64,000 nt of DNA from Dactylis glomerata (taxonomy: Eukaryota > Streptophyta > Magnoliopsida > Poales > Poaceae), in NCBI GenBank assembly GCA_007115705.1, contig QXEO01000531.1, positions 14,922,555 to 14,986,554 of the forward strand, read 5' to 3'. The notes beneath the pieces were generated by a model that ran no database searches, was not told the origin of the DNA, and saw only the letters and a program-made list of their open reading frames with translations. The position numbers were made by a program, and so were the translations under genes. Of the stretch, positions 34,885-46,000 are shown piece by piece; the first letter of the stretch is position 1, and each line of letters starts with the position of its first letter.

Positions 34885-35754
34885 GTGAGTCCACTCGTCG
34901 TGAAGAAGATGACCCCCTCGTGCGTACCGATTCGGTTAGGACGGCCTGACATGCCTGGCCCGCTGGCAGGCCAGCGTTATATTTTTTTCTTCTCCCTGCT
35001 CACCCGGCCAGCTTAGCCTAGTGGGCTGGCCCAGTAAAAGCCTGTGCGTGCGGCCTAGTTTGGTTCAGAATTAATCCTTTCCGTTATTATTTTGTTTTTC
35101 CCGCCGATTCTTCGAATTGGAATCAGCACTAGTTTGCAATTCAAATTCCAGAAGTTTTAGAAATCCATTTCTAGCAAATAAATATGCGTTGGAAAGCTTA
35201 GAGAATTATCTAGCCTTTGAAATGAGTTAGAATCTAATTTGAGTTAGAGATTTAATTTGATAAGAACACCTTAACCGTCGCCCTACTTATCTTAGGAAAA
35301 TGTTAGAAAATTGTTTAAACCTCCTAAAATCTTGAAACTTGGTTTATGAGCTCACTAGTCAACTTGTCTACTGTTTAGTCCAACCTTAATCAGTTAAAAC
35401 CTTGTTAGTGCTATCAATTAAACCCTAATCCAACCCTAGTGTGTAGCATAAAATGATAGATCCCAATATACACTCGGTTTAATTCTTCCCTCACCACCAA
35501 TTTACTTAATTAATCCCTCTCCACTTGAACTAGCCCTAATACCCCTAGTTTCATACCAATGCTAAGAAAGTGGACAACATATGGCACATGGTAGAAAAAT
35601 CTATCTTACACACTTAATGAAAACTTGGAAGAAAACTTGCAAACTAACTCAATAAAATCCCACATGATCTCTATTGTTTGAAAACAAGTATGTGTGCTTG
35701 GAATGTTGTTAGTATGGTTTAGTGATTGTGTGCATTGTGTTTATTCGTTATTAG
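34885..35754 (+). other. Putative leader intron in the chromovirus 5' LTR
   Basis: CACG|GTGAGTCC at 34885 and TTCGTTATTAG| ending at 35754 fit plant donor and acceptor consensus and would remove 870 bases. The matching interval in the 3' LTR is 44240-45111 (872 bp). The unrelated-looking array LTRs keep the same layout (5685 to 4462 on the minus strand). Splicing is inferred from sequence only. Confidence 0.4.
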
Positions 35755-35906
35755 ACACTAGTGTTGCTGAGGAGGATATTGAGGGGGGATTTTATCAAGA
35801 AGAAGAAGAAGACTACCCAGGACACTTTGCCAACCAAGGCAAGCCATCTTTTGAATCCTCATACTCCAAATGCCTAGTTTTCCTATTGCATTCTACTTGT
35901 TTTTAA
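35755..35906 (+). CDS. Exon-like GKPSFE segment in the chromovirus 5' LTR
   Basis: After the acceptor-like TTATTAG, the frame reads an acidic stretch (AEEDIEGGFYQEEEEDY) then FANQGKPSFESSYSK and stops at 35904-35906. GKPSFE is at 35838-35855. The array LTRs encode a parallel acidic-plus-GKPSFD peptide. The 3' LTR copy (45112-45260) differs by one codon's length in the Glu run, without breaking the frame. No known function. Confidence 0.45.
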
Positions 35907-36535
35907 GTAAATTGCATGATTGAATTGCTACTTTAGAATGATAGCTATGTAGTGATATCTTGCTTAGCAAGAGTATCAAGCTGAGTTTATCCTACCTTAT
36001 TTAGTGGTATCATCACTCAATGTAGTTGCTTAGTCGCTAATAAATTGAGGCCATCTATAAGGGGAACCCTACTTAAATTGGTGACTTGAACTTGAAAACT
36101 TGAATGGGAGACTTCTCCTACATGATGGTTTTATGAAGGCAAATAATCTTGACTAAGGACTATGGGATGTATTTTCTACATGATAATAAGTGATGTACCA
36201 TGTGAGCCAACCATTACCGTACGACCACATTACCCCTAAATGGGAAGGGGCTTAGTCCGTAGCTTGTTTATTCTAGTATGGGAGACCTTGTATCATCTTT
36301 TATAGAAGTAAGCCATGCGTGGGTGCTTCCGAACCGAGTGGAAATTTCCATTCATGCAGCACTCTGCAGCGGGCAAAACTATGAGTGCCAAAATGGACTC
36401 TTAGGAAAGGATCCTATATTAGAGTAGACAAGTGAAAGATTTTGTTTGATTGTCTAAAACTCGCATACTTGGTGTATGACGATCCGTGGATTTCTCCCGG
36501 CAGATTTATCGAATCTTGTGGGTAAAGTGTACCCC

Positions 36536-36577
36536 CTCTGCAGAGGTTTCAAACTATTCGAATAGCCGCGTCCGCGG
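36536..36577. promoter_or_regulatory. LTR palindrome cluster, chromovirus 5' LTR
   Basis: CTCTGCAGAG (36536-36545), CTATTCGAATAG (36554-36565) and CCGCGTCCGCGG (36566-36577) sit side by side. The same set occurs in the 3' LTR (45890-45931) and in the array LTRs. It lies more than 1.9 kb downstream of the TATA box, so it would be inside the transcribed leader. Confidence 0.6.
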
Positions 36578-37188
36578 TCATGGACAGTTGGCAAGCTGTA
36601 CTTGACTTTTGTCAAGAATGTTAACAACTTATGGTGAACTTGGTGAATGACTTGACTTGACATTGATGTTGACCAACACTTGAAGTTCCTCTTTAGATTG
36701 AACTTAGAGAATTAAATCTTCTTCTCTACTAATGAACCTTCTTGGGAAATAAAACTAGCTTTTGCAAATAAACTTAGTGCTTAGTCCACCATATCAACCT
36801 TGCATATCTACTTCATCATTTTGTTTATAAGATGGTTTGCGAGTGCATCCAATGTACTCATGGCTGTGTCCCTGGCTATCAACTTGGCCAGACTATGGGG
36901 AAGATTATCCGGAGGAAGGTTATGAAGATGAGTACCAGAACTAAGATCATCTCCTGAGTCGCCATTGCCTGTAGGGTGAAGGCATGGACCCGAAGACGTT
37001 ATTTCCGCTGCTATATTGTGTTGTAATATGAACTTGGTCACTATGACCATTGTATTTGAACTATTCGAATTGTAATGTCTATGGAACTGGTTACCAACTA
37101 CGTTATGTGTATCACAACAATGATTCTGGGATTGTGGTGGAATACATAACGGGCACTTTGAATTTCTGGAAATTCGGGTGTTACAAGT

Positions 37189-37200
37189 TGGTATCAGAGC
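37189..37200 (+). other. Primer-binding site of the chromovirus
   Basis: TGGTATCAGAGC, complementary to the 3' end of initiator Met-tRNA, lies three bases after the LTR end. The sequence that follows (CTAGGCTGAC) is shared with the array elements. Confidence 0.92.
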
Positions 37201-37400
37201 CTAGGCTGACCATAGGAGACCTTAGTTAGAATGGGCGTTAGAAGAAACTTTATGAAAACAAAGAAATAAGTAGTGGTTTAAAAACTGCTTAGTCTTTCCT
37301 ATCTATTTTACAAAGCTTTGTACATGATTCAGTTTTTGCCTACTTAAAATTTTGCACACTTGGGTTGATCACTAACTTAATCTAATCTAAAATTTTGTAG

Positions 37401-38183
37401 ATGGCCCCGGTGTTCACTGAGCAATACCAGTTAGGGCATGGTGGCAGCCTTGTTTTCGAGCACGACCTCACTACCCTGACCTTGTTCCTGGATCGTTTGT
37501 ATTCGGAGTTCAAGGGAGCCGTGCTCAATGAGCACCCGGATGGAGAGCTACGATGGCTTATCAGGGCAAGTTGCCGTGGCAAGAAGGGAGATTTAAGTTC
37601 TCCAAGGATCAAGTTTGAGCTTGTGGAGAACACTTGGGCCGATGGTTTGGTCCGAGGTATGCAGGAGATGCTTGCCCGCTTATGCGGACTGCATGTTGAG
37701 GAGGTTCAGGTGGAGCGCTTTAGGAACTTTGCTCGGCGTGATGCGGAAGGGCGTCCCGCAAACATGCCAGGGCAAAATGAGCCGAGTACATATATAGATC
37801 ACATGGACTTCTTGCTTTACTCCACTCAGCAGGAGGCAGATCATGCCCGCACCAAGGCCAACCTTGAGCACTTCGCACTTGTGGAGGCAAGGAGCACCAT
37901 CAGGATCCTTGCCAGGGACCGCAAGAGCCTTCGCCGCCAGCGCGAGGAAAGGGATGAGACCATTGAAGAGTTGAAGGCCAAGGTGGCTGAGCTGACTGAG
38001 TACATTGGAGATCTAGAGAACCACCTTGGTGAGGAGGAAGGCATTGACCTCCGCAAGGAGGATAATGCCCTCATTAGTGACAAAGATGATTTCATGGAGG
38101 ACCTTGATGATCAGGAGGATGATGAGGATGCTAGATTCATCGAGGATGATGAGGAGGAAGACCTCGAGGAGCCCGATGTTTAG
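37401..38183 (+). CDS. Extra chromovirus ORF upstream of gag, acidic coiled-coil protein
   Basis: An intact 260-codon frame lies between PBS and gag, in a different frame from gag-pol. I do not recognise the family. Residues 1 to about 120 look globular. Residues of about 140-215 are rich in Arg, Glu, Leu and Lys with heptad-like spacing (RRQREERDETIEELKAKV), a probable coiled coil. The last 45 residues are strongly acidic (DDQEDDEDAR, DDEEEDLEEPDV). The ATG directly follows an acceptor-like TTTTGTAG. No Cys-His knuckle, protease or polymerase motif is present. It could be a structural, regulatory or captured host protein. Being uninterrupted in a copy with a broken pol makes coding plausible, but the copy is young. 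Confidence 0.7.
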   Translation: MAPVFTEQYQLGHGGSLVFEHDLTTLTLFLDRLYSEFKGAVLNEHPDGELRWLIRASCRGKKGDLSSPRIKFELVENTWADGLVRGMQEMLARLCGLHVEEVQVERFRNFARRDAEGRPANMPGQNEPSTYIDHMDFLLYSTQQEADHARTKANLEHFALVEARSTIRILARDRKSLRRQREERDETIEELKAKVAELTEYIGDLENHLGEEEGIDLRKEDNALISDKDDFMEDLDDQEDDEDARFIEDDEEEDLEEPDV

Positions 38184-38457
38184 ATTGGAGATCCAAGTGT
38201 TATCTAGTTATGAGTTCACCTTAAGTCACTTCGTGTAGGTGTGAGTTGTATCCCCCTCTCTAGTAGACGAGTCGCAATGGTTTGATGTAAACCATTTGTA
38301 ATGTGTGAACTTGTATGTGTGTGGTATGTTTGATGTTTGTTGAATGAAATATGAATTTGGCCCTTAAGGCCTTAGTAAGACAAAATTGCATCATTTATGT
38401 TACATTTAAACCTTAGCAATTAGCTTTTCCCTCTTGTCTTACACCCATTATCTTCAG

Positions 38458-41400
38458 ATGCCGCGAGCACCCCCACCCCCGAACCCGGAGGTAGCACAAC
38501 TGCTAAGGTTGATCATGGAAGACCGGGAAGCAGCCCGAGCTGAGCGCCAAGCTAACTTGGCCACTCTTCAGCAGCTAGCCCAGATGGCAATGAACCACAA
38601 CAATGGCAATGGAAATGGCCATGGTGAAGGAGAGAACAATGGCCATGGTGATCACCGATCCAAGTTAAGGAGTTTCCAAAACACTAACCCACCTATGTTC
38701 ACTAAGTTTGAAGAACCCTTAGATGCTGATGACTGGCTTCGCACCATGGAGAACAATTTGGCAGTCACTGGAGTTGGCAAACATGAGAAGGTCTTGTACA
38801 CCACCCACTATCTTGTTGGAGCCGCAAGAGCTTGGTGGGATAGCACTCGTGCAATGCAAGCCCAAGGGTATGTAATGCCTTGGGAGGAGTTCAAGAGTAA
38901 GTTCAGCAAAGCCCATGTTCCTTTGGGTCTAGTTAAAAGGATGAGAGATGAGTTCAGAAATCTGAAGCAAGGTTCCCTATTTGTGGTTGACTACCGTGAC
39001 AAGTTCCTTACCTTGTCTAGGTATTCCCCAGATAACACCAACACCAATGAGAAGAAGCAAGAGAGGTTGCTGAATGGACTTCATGATGAGATGCAATGTG
39101 TCTTGGTCAGCATCCCCTTTGCAGATCTAGAGTCATTGGTAGACTCTGCCATTCAGATGGAAGGCAAACTCAAGCAAGCTGCAGAGAACCGCAAGCGCCG
39201 TATGATGTATCAAGGCAACTCAAGCAACTCGCAGAAGCCAAGGGGAAATCCACCTATGGGTTTTGCCCCTAGACCTATGAGGCCATCTGCACCTGCTCCA
39301 CGTCCCAACTTTCCCAACCGTCTGACCGACAACAACTTCAACCATACACCTCCAAGACCTAATGGCAACAACTTTAACCCCAATACTCCAAGGCCAAATG
39401 GCGCACCTGCGTTGCCCAAGTCTGGTGACAAGTCTGGTGTTACATGTTATGAGTGCGGAATCAAGGGGCACTACTCCAATGAATGCCCAAAGAAGTTGAA
39501 TGATGCATCCAAGACCACTGATCCTGCTCAGCAACAGCGCCGTGTTGGAAATGGCAAGAATTATCCACCAAGGAACCAGCCTCACCCTCGAGGCCGTCTG
39601 AATCACATGAATGTTGAAGAAGCTCAGGAAGCAACCGACGTTGTGCTTGGTATGTTCCCTGTTAATTCAGTTCCTGCAAGAGTTCTGTTTGATTCTGGAG
39701 CTTCACACTCGTTTGTTACTAAGTTATTTGTTGATAAAAGTGGACTTCAACCAACACCCATGAAACATGCCATGTTAGTACAAATACCTGGGTCAACAAC
39801 AAGGGCTGAGTGGAATTGTTTGGCAGTTCCCATAGAAATTCATGGAATAGCTTTCTTAGCCAATTTGATAGTGTTGGGAACTAAAGGTTTGGAAGTAGTT
39901 CTTGGTATGAATTGGATCTCTTCCCATCAAGGAGTGATAGATTGTGCCAAAAAGACCATCAACATGAAGAGTAGCACTGGAATTGTATTAAAGCATACGT
40001 CCGTAAAACCACCCCAAACCACCAGATGTCATAAGAGTATCTCAGGACCAACTTTAGAGCAAGTTCCCATCGTCTGTGAATACCCGGATGTTTTTCCCGA
40101 TGAGCTACCTGGAATGCCACCGGATCGGGATATTGAGTTTATCATTGAGCTTATCCCTGGAACTAGACCTATAGCCCAACGACCTTATCGTATGAACCCA
40201 GCTGAACTAGTGGAGTTAAAGAAGCAATTGGATGACCTTTTGAGTAAGGGATTGATTCAGCCAAGTTCATCTGCTTGGAGATCACCCGTCTTGTTTGTGG
40301 ATAAAAGTGACGGTTCTAGCCGACTGTGCACTGATTACCGCAAGCTAAATGATGTTACCATCAAAAATAAGTATCCTCTCCCAAAGATTGATGATCTGTT
40401 TGACCAATTGACTGGAGCCCAAGTCTTCTCAAAGATAGACCTTAGAACTGGATACCATCAACTGAAGGTCCGTGCAACAGATATACCTAAAACAGCTTTC
40501 ACTACCCGATACGGATTGTATGAGTACACCGTAATGTCCTTTGGATTAACCAATGCCCCTGCCTATTTCATAAATCTCATGAATAAGGTTTTCATGGAGT
40601 TTCTGGATAAGTTTGTTGTTGTCTTCATTGATGACATTCTTATCTACTCCAAGTCTGAAGAAGAGCATGCAACCCATCTGAGATTAATCTTAGAGACCCT
40701 GAGAGAGCATCAGCTATATGCCAAGTTTAGTAAGTGTGAGTTTTGGTTGAAGGAAGTTGGATTCTTAGGCCATGTATTATCAGCTGGAGGAGTGTCAGTG
40801 GACCCCAAGAAGATCAACTCAGTCATGGAATGGGAAGCCCCTACCACTCAAACTGAAGTTAGAGGTTTTCTCGGATTAGCAGGATATTACCGCAAATTTG
40901 TTGAAGGATTTTCAAGCATGGCCAGGCCCATGACCCAACTATTGAAGAAGGACAAGAAGTTTGAATGGACCCCTAAGTGTGAAGAGAGTTTTCAAGAGCT
41001 CAAGAAGTGATTAGTAACCGCACCCGTCCTAACCATGCCTGATATCACCAAAAACTTTGATGTCTATTGCGACGCCTCCAAACTTGGACTTGGTTGTGTG
41101 TTAATGCAAGAAGGCAAGGTCATAACATACCTCTCCCGGCAGCTTAGACCTCATGAAGAAAACTATCCAACCCATGATTTGGAGTTAGCAGCCGTAGTTC
41201 TAGCTTTGAAGACCTGGAGGCACTATCTTATGGGTAACCGTTGCGAGATCTACACTGATCACAAGAGTTTGAAGTATATTTTCACCCAGAAGGAGTTGAA
41301 CATGAGGCAGAGAAGATGGATAGAGTTGATCAAGGATTATGATCTGGAAATTCATTATCACCCCGGTAAGGCCAATGTAGTGGCCGATGCATTGAGTAGG

Positions 41401-42969
41401 AAGCCATGCACCTTGAATATGATGATCAAAGAGGAGCAACCCATGTTGCACCAAGAGTTTGAAAAGTTTGGATTGGAACTAGTCAGCCAAGGATTCTTAG
41501 CCAACCTTGAGTTTCAACCCACCTTGATGAGCCAAATCAAAGAAGCCCAGAAGGGAAATGAGAGTATTGACGGAATTAAGCGCAGAATTAGTTCCGACAA
41601 AGTGCCAGGATTTGAGGAAGATGACCAAGGAGTTCTCTGGTATAAAGGACGTATTTGTGTGCCTGCTGATTCAGAACTGAAGGAAGTCATTATGAAGGAA
41701 GCCCATGAGACACCTTACTCCATCCATCCCGGTGGAACTAAGATGTATCAAGATCTGAAGGAACAGTTTTGGTGGCATGGAATGAAGCGTGAGATTGCAC
41801 TGTTTATATCTAAGTGTGATATTTGCCAAAAAGTCAAGGCTGAACATCAACGTCCTGCTGGACTGCTGCAACCCTTGCAAGTTCCAGAATGGAAGTGGGA
41901 ATCAGTTGGAATGGATTTCATCACTGGATTTCCAAGGTCTAGCCGCGGAAATGACTCTATCTGGGTCATTGTGGATAGACTGACCAAAGTTGCCCACTTT
42001 ATTCCTGTCAAGACCACTTATACATCAGGACAGCTAGCAGACCTTTACCTATCCAGAATCATTAGTTTGCATGGAGTTCCTAAAACCATAGTCTCTGATC
42101 GAGGTACCCAATTTACCTCAAGATTCTGGAGAAGTTTGCACCAAGCCTTGGGAATCAAATTAGCCTTTAGTACAGCTTACCACCCTCAGACTGATGGACA
42201 GACTGAAAGAGTAAATCAAATACTTGCAGATATGTTGAGAGCCTGTGTTCTAGCCTATGGAGCTAAGTGGGAAGATTGTCTGCCTTTCGCGGAATTTTCC
42301 TACAACAACAGTTATCAAGCCAGTTTGCAAATGGCCCCATTTGAAGCTTTATATGGAAGAAAGTGCCGTACCCCTTTGAATTGGTCTGAAACTGTGGACA
42401 GTAAGATATTTGGACCTGACATTCTGCAAGAAGCTGAAGAGAAGGTTCGTATGATCCGTGAGTACCTCAAGGCAGCCCAGTCTAGGCAGAAAAGTTATGC
42501 TGACAAGAGACGTAGAGAACTGACCTTCAAGATTGGAGATTTTGTATATCTTAGAGTATCACCTCTCAAGGGAATGCAGAGATTCCAAGTAAAAGGAAAG
42601 CTTGCACCAAGGTATATTGGACCCTTCAAGATACTAGGCCGCAGAGGAGAAGTGTCTTATCAGTTGGAAATGCCCCCTGAATTGTCTGAAGTGCACGATG
42701 TTTTTCACGTGTCTTTACTTCGGAAATGTCTTGAAGTTTCGGAGAAGCCAGAATTCTTCAAGAATATTGATCACCATTCTGTGGATATCAACAACGATTT
42801 GACCTATCGTGAAGTGCCTACCCGTATCCTTGAGGAAGCATATCGAACCACTCGAACCCGTAGCATCAAGTTTCTGAAAGTTCAGTGGAGCAATCACACA
42901 GAAGATGAAGCCACTTGGGAACGAGAATATTACCTTCAGAAAGAATTTCCCCATCTTTTCAGTTCTTAG
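38458..42969 (+). pseudogene. Chromovirus gag-pol polyprotein, interrupted by one TGA
   Basis: A single frame of 1503 codons has a TGA at 41008-41010 (codon about 851), between RT and RNase H. Order: gag capsid region (about 60-260), CCHC knuckle CYECGIKGHYSNEC (330-343), protease DSGASHS (from 412), RT with CTDYRKLND (about 626) and the FIDD active site (723-726), RNase H from CDAS (about 869) with TDHKSL, integrase zinc site ending CDICQK (about 1120), catalytic Asp in GMDFITGFP, Asp in SDRGTQF and Glu in GQTERVNQ (about 1153-1250), and a chromodomain-like end with VQWSNHTEDEATWERE. The ATG at 38458 is preferred: upstream in-frame codons are pyrimidine-rich and end in an acceptor-like CTTCAG. 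Without readthrough no RNase H or integrase is made. Confidence 0.93.
41008..41010 (+). other. Premature TGA in chromovirus pol
   Basis: The frame is the same on both sides, so this is a point change rather than an indel. A TGA is consistent with C-to-T decay at a methylated CpG. It is the only lesion I see in the 4.5-kb frame. Confidence 0.85.
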
Positions 42970-42999
42970 TTAGTGAATCTCGAGGACGAGATTCTTTTT

Positions 43000-43012
43000 A
43001 AGGGGGGAAGAT
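43000..43012 (+). other. Polypurine tract of the chromovirus
   Basis: AAGGGGGGAAGAT abuts the 3' LTR start at 43013. The upstream sequence, with its inverted-repeat-like GAATCTCGAGGACGAGATTC, is nearly the same as in the array elements. Confidence 0.92.
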
Positions 43013-46000
43013 TGTAACAACTAAAAAATTTGTAATCCATTTCCTATTAATTAAAGTGCCAAATTTTGGACCAAGATAAAACTTTTTCATCTCATATCGC
43101 ATGCATGCATAGTATTTAAATAATTGTTGTTCTATGATTTCATGTGTGTTATAAATTGTCGTGCATTGTTTGGATAAGCCACACCTAACTAGCAGAAGCA
43201 TTAGAAAAGAACCACAAAAACTAAAGAAACCAGAAACAAAAGAAATAAAGAAAAGAGAAGAAAAGATTGATCTAGAAAATGTTATTGACTACCCTACTTT
43301 GGACACTTATATTAAGAAATCTGTAACTCAACTAAGTGTGTGGTTAGTTGGTTGAGCTTGACCAGACTACATACTAACTTGACCAAGAAGTTTCAAACAA
43401 AAACTCAAACTAGAACCCCACTCAAACATCTGCCAAAGTTTGAATCTGAATCAGCAACCAAACCCTATTTTCGAATTCAAATTTTTGCAAACCATGACCT
43501 TTCTTCAGAACAAAAATAGTTTTGGAATCCTTATGAATTATCTTGACAACCCACGGTGGCAGATTTCAAATTTTCAAATTTTGAATTCATGCGGGCTTTG
43601 CGTCGAACACCTTGTGGGCAGAAAACGGAAAAACCTAAACTACTGTAGCCGACGCCGTTCCCGTACGCCCTAGCCTCGTCACCATACTTGTAGAGTCCCT
43701 CTCTGTCGACTCCACACCTCACCTGCCCAGACCCCGTCCGAGAGACCCGGGAGAAAGAGGAGAAAAAGGCCCGGACCCCTCCCCTTTCCCCTCTGCCTCT
43801 CTGCACCCTTCCGACCGGCGTGAGCTCGCCAAAGCACACCTACAGTGCCCCGACGCCGTGACCTCACCTCGCCAGCAGGCTCCCAAAGCTGCCGCGCCCG
43901 GCAACGACCGTTGCACGCCGCCGGACCCCCACCGTCGGCCACCTCCGCTCCAGCCCTCTCCCGCCTATAAAAGGGCCCCCTGTTTGCCTGAAAAGATCCA
44001 CACCACCCACAGCACCCTCCCAGACATACTCCTCTCCCCTCTAGCTCTTCACATCGGCCTCATCGGAGCCGGCCGAGCTCCCAGGGCGCCTCGCGTTCCC
44101 GGCGACTGGAACGCTGCCCCGACCTGTCGCCGGTCCAGGGCGGCCGAGAAGGACCTCCTCCGCCGCTGTGACACCCCGCCGTTGCCTCTCCTTCCTCCCT
44201 GATGCACCTCCGTCGCCGCCCTAGTTCCTGCAGGCCACGGTGAGTCCACTCGTCGTGAAGAAGACGACCCCCCCCCCCCCGTGCGTACCGATTCGGTTAG
44301 GACGGCCTGACATGCCTGGCCCGCTGGCAGGCCAGCGTTATATTTTTTTTCTTCTCCCTGCTCACCCGACCAGCTTAGCCTAGTGGGCCGGCCCAGTAAA
44401 AGCCTGTGCGTGCGGCCCGGTTTGGTTCAGAATTAATCCTTTCCGTTATTTTTTTTCCCGCCGATTCTTCGAATTCGAATCAGCACTAGTTTGCAATTCA
44501 AATTCCAGGAGTTTTAGAAATCCATTTCTAGCAAATAAATATGCGTTGGAAAGCTTAGAGAATTATCTAGCCTTTGAAATGAGTTAGAATCTGATTTGAG
44601 TTAGAGATTTAATTTGATAAGAACACCTTAACCGTCGCCCTACTTATCTTAGGAAAATGTTAGAAAATTGTTTAAACCTCCTAAAATCTTGAAACTTGGT
44701 TTACGAGCCCACTAGTCAACTTGTCTACTGTTTAGTCCAACCTTAATCAGTTAAAACCTTGTTAGTGCTATCAATTAAACCCTAATCCAACCCTAGTGTG
44801 TAGCATAAAATGATAGATCCCAATATACACTCAGTTTAATTCTTCCCTCACCACCAATTTAATTAATTAATCCCTCTCCACTTGAACTAGCCCTAATACC
44901 CCTAGTTTCATACCAATGCTAAGAAAGTGGACAACATATGGCACATGGTAGAAAAATCTATCTTACACACTTAATGAAAACTTGGAAGAAAACTTGCAAA
45001 CCAACTCAATAAAATCCCACATGATCTCTATTGTTTGAAAACAAGTATGTGTGCTTGGAATGTTGTTAGTATGGTTTAGTGATTGTGTGCATTGTGTTTA
45101 TTCGTTATTAGACGCTAGTGTTGCTGAGGAGGATATTGAGGGGGGGTTTTATCAAGAAGAAGAAGACTACCCAGGACACTTTGCCAACCAAGGCAAGCCA
45201 TCTTTTGAATCCTCATACTCCAAATGCCTAGTTTTCCTATTGCATTCTACTTGTTTTTAAGTAAATTGCATGATTGAATTGCTACTTTATAATGATAGCT
45301 ATGTAGTGATATCTTGCTTAGCAAGAGTATCAAGCTGAGTTTATCCTACCTTATTTAGTGGTATCATCACTCAATGTAGTTGCTTAGTCGCTAATAAATT
45401 GAGGCCATCTATAAGGGGAACCCTACTTAAATTGGTGACTTGAACTTGAAAACTTGAATGGGAGACTTCTCCTACATGATGGTTTTATGAAGGCAAATAA
45501 TCTTGACTAAGGACTATGGAATGTATTTTCTACATGATAATAAGTGATGTACCATGTGAGCCAACCATTACCGTACGACCACATTACCCCTAAATGGGAA
45601 GGGGCTTAGTCCGTAGCTTGTTTATTCTAGTATGGGAGACCTTGTATCATCTTTTATAGAAGTAAGCCATGCGTGGGTGCTTCCGAACCGAGTGGAAATT
45701 TCCATTCATGCAGCACTCTGCAGCGGGCAAAACTATGAGTGCCAAAATGGACTCTTAGGAAAGGATCCTATACTAGAGTAGACAAGTGAAAGATTTTGTT
45801 TGATTATCTGAAACTCGCATACTTGGTGTATGACGATCCGTGGATTTCTCCCGGCAGATTTATTGAATCTTGTGGGTAAAGTGTACCCCCTCTGCAGAGG
45901 TTTCAAACTATTCGAATAGCCGCGTCCGCGGTCATGGACAGTTGGCAAGCTGTACTTGACTTTTGTCAAGAATGTTAACAACTTATGGTGAATTTGGTGA

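Larger units (their letters stand above)
33658..37185 (+). repeat. 5' LTR of the chromovirus
   Basis: 3528 bp from TGTAACAACTC to GGGTGTTACA. It contains a TATA box at 34608-34614, a donor-like GTGAGT at 34885, an acceptor-like TTATTAG ending at 35754, the GKPSFE segment and the palindrome cluster at 36536-36577. Confidence 0.93.

Noticed and set aside
37189..37200. A tRNA gene fragment
   Set aside because: The 12-base match is the primer-binding site, complementary to initiator Met-tRNA. No cloverleaf can be built around it.
38434..38457. An upstream start for gag at 38434
   Set aside because: That codon is TTG. The first ATG in frame is 38458, and the preceding bases form a pyrimidine-rich acceptor-like run.
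41011..42969. A separate second pol gene starting at 41035
   Set aside because: It is the same frame as gag-pol after a single TGA. The first residues are interior RNase H sequence, not a gene start.
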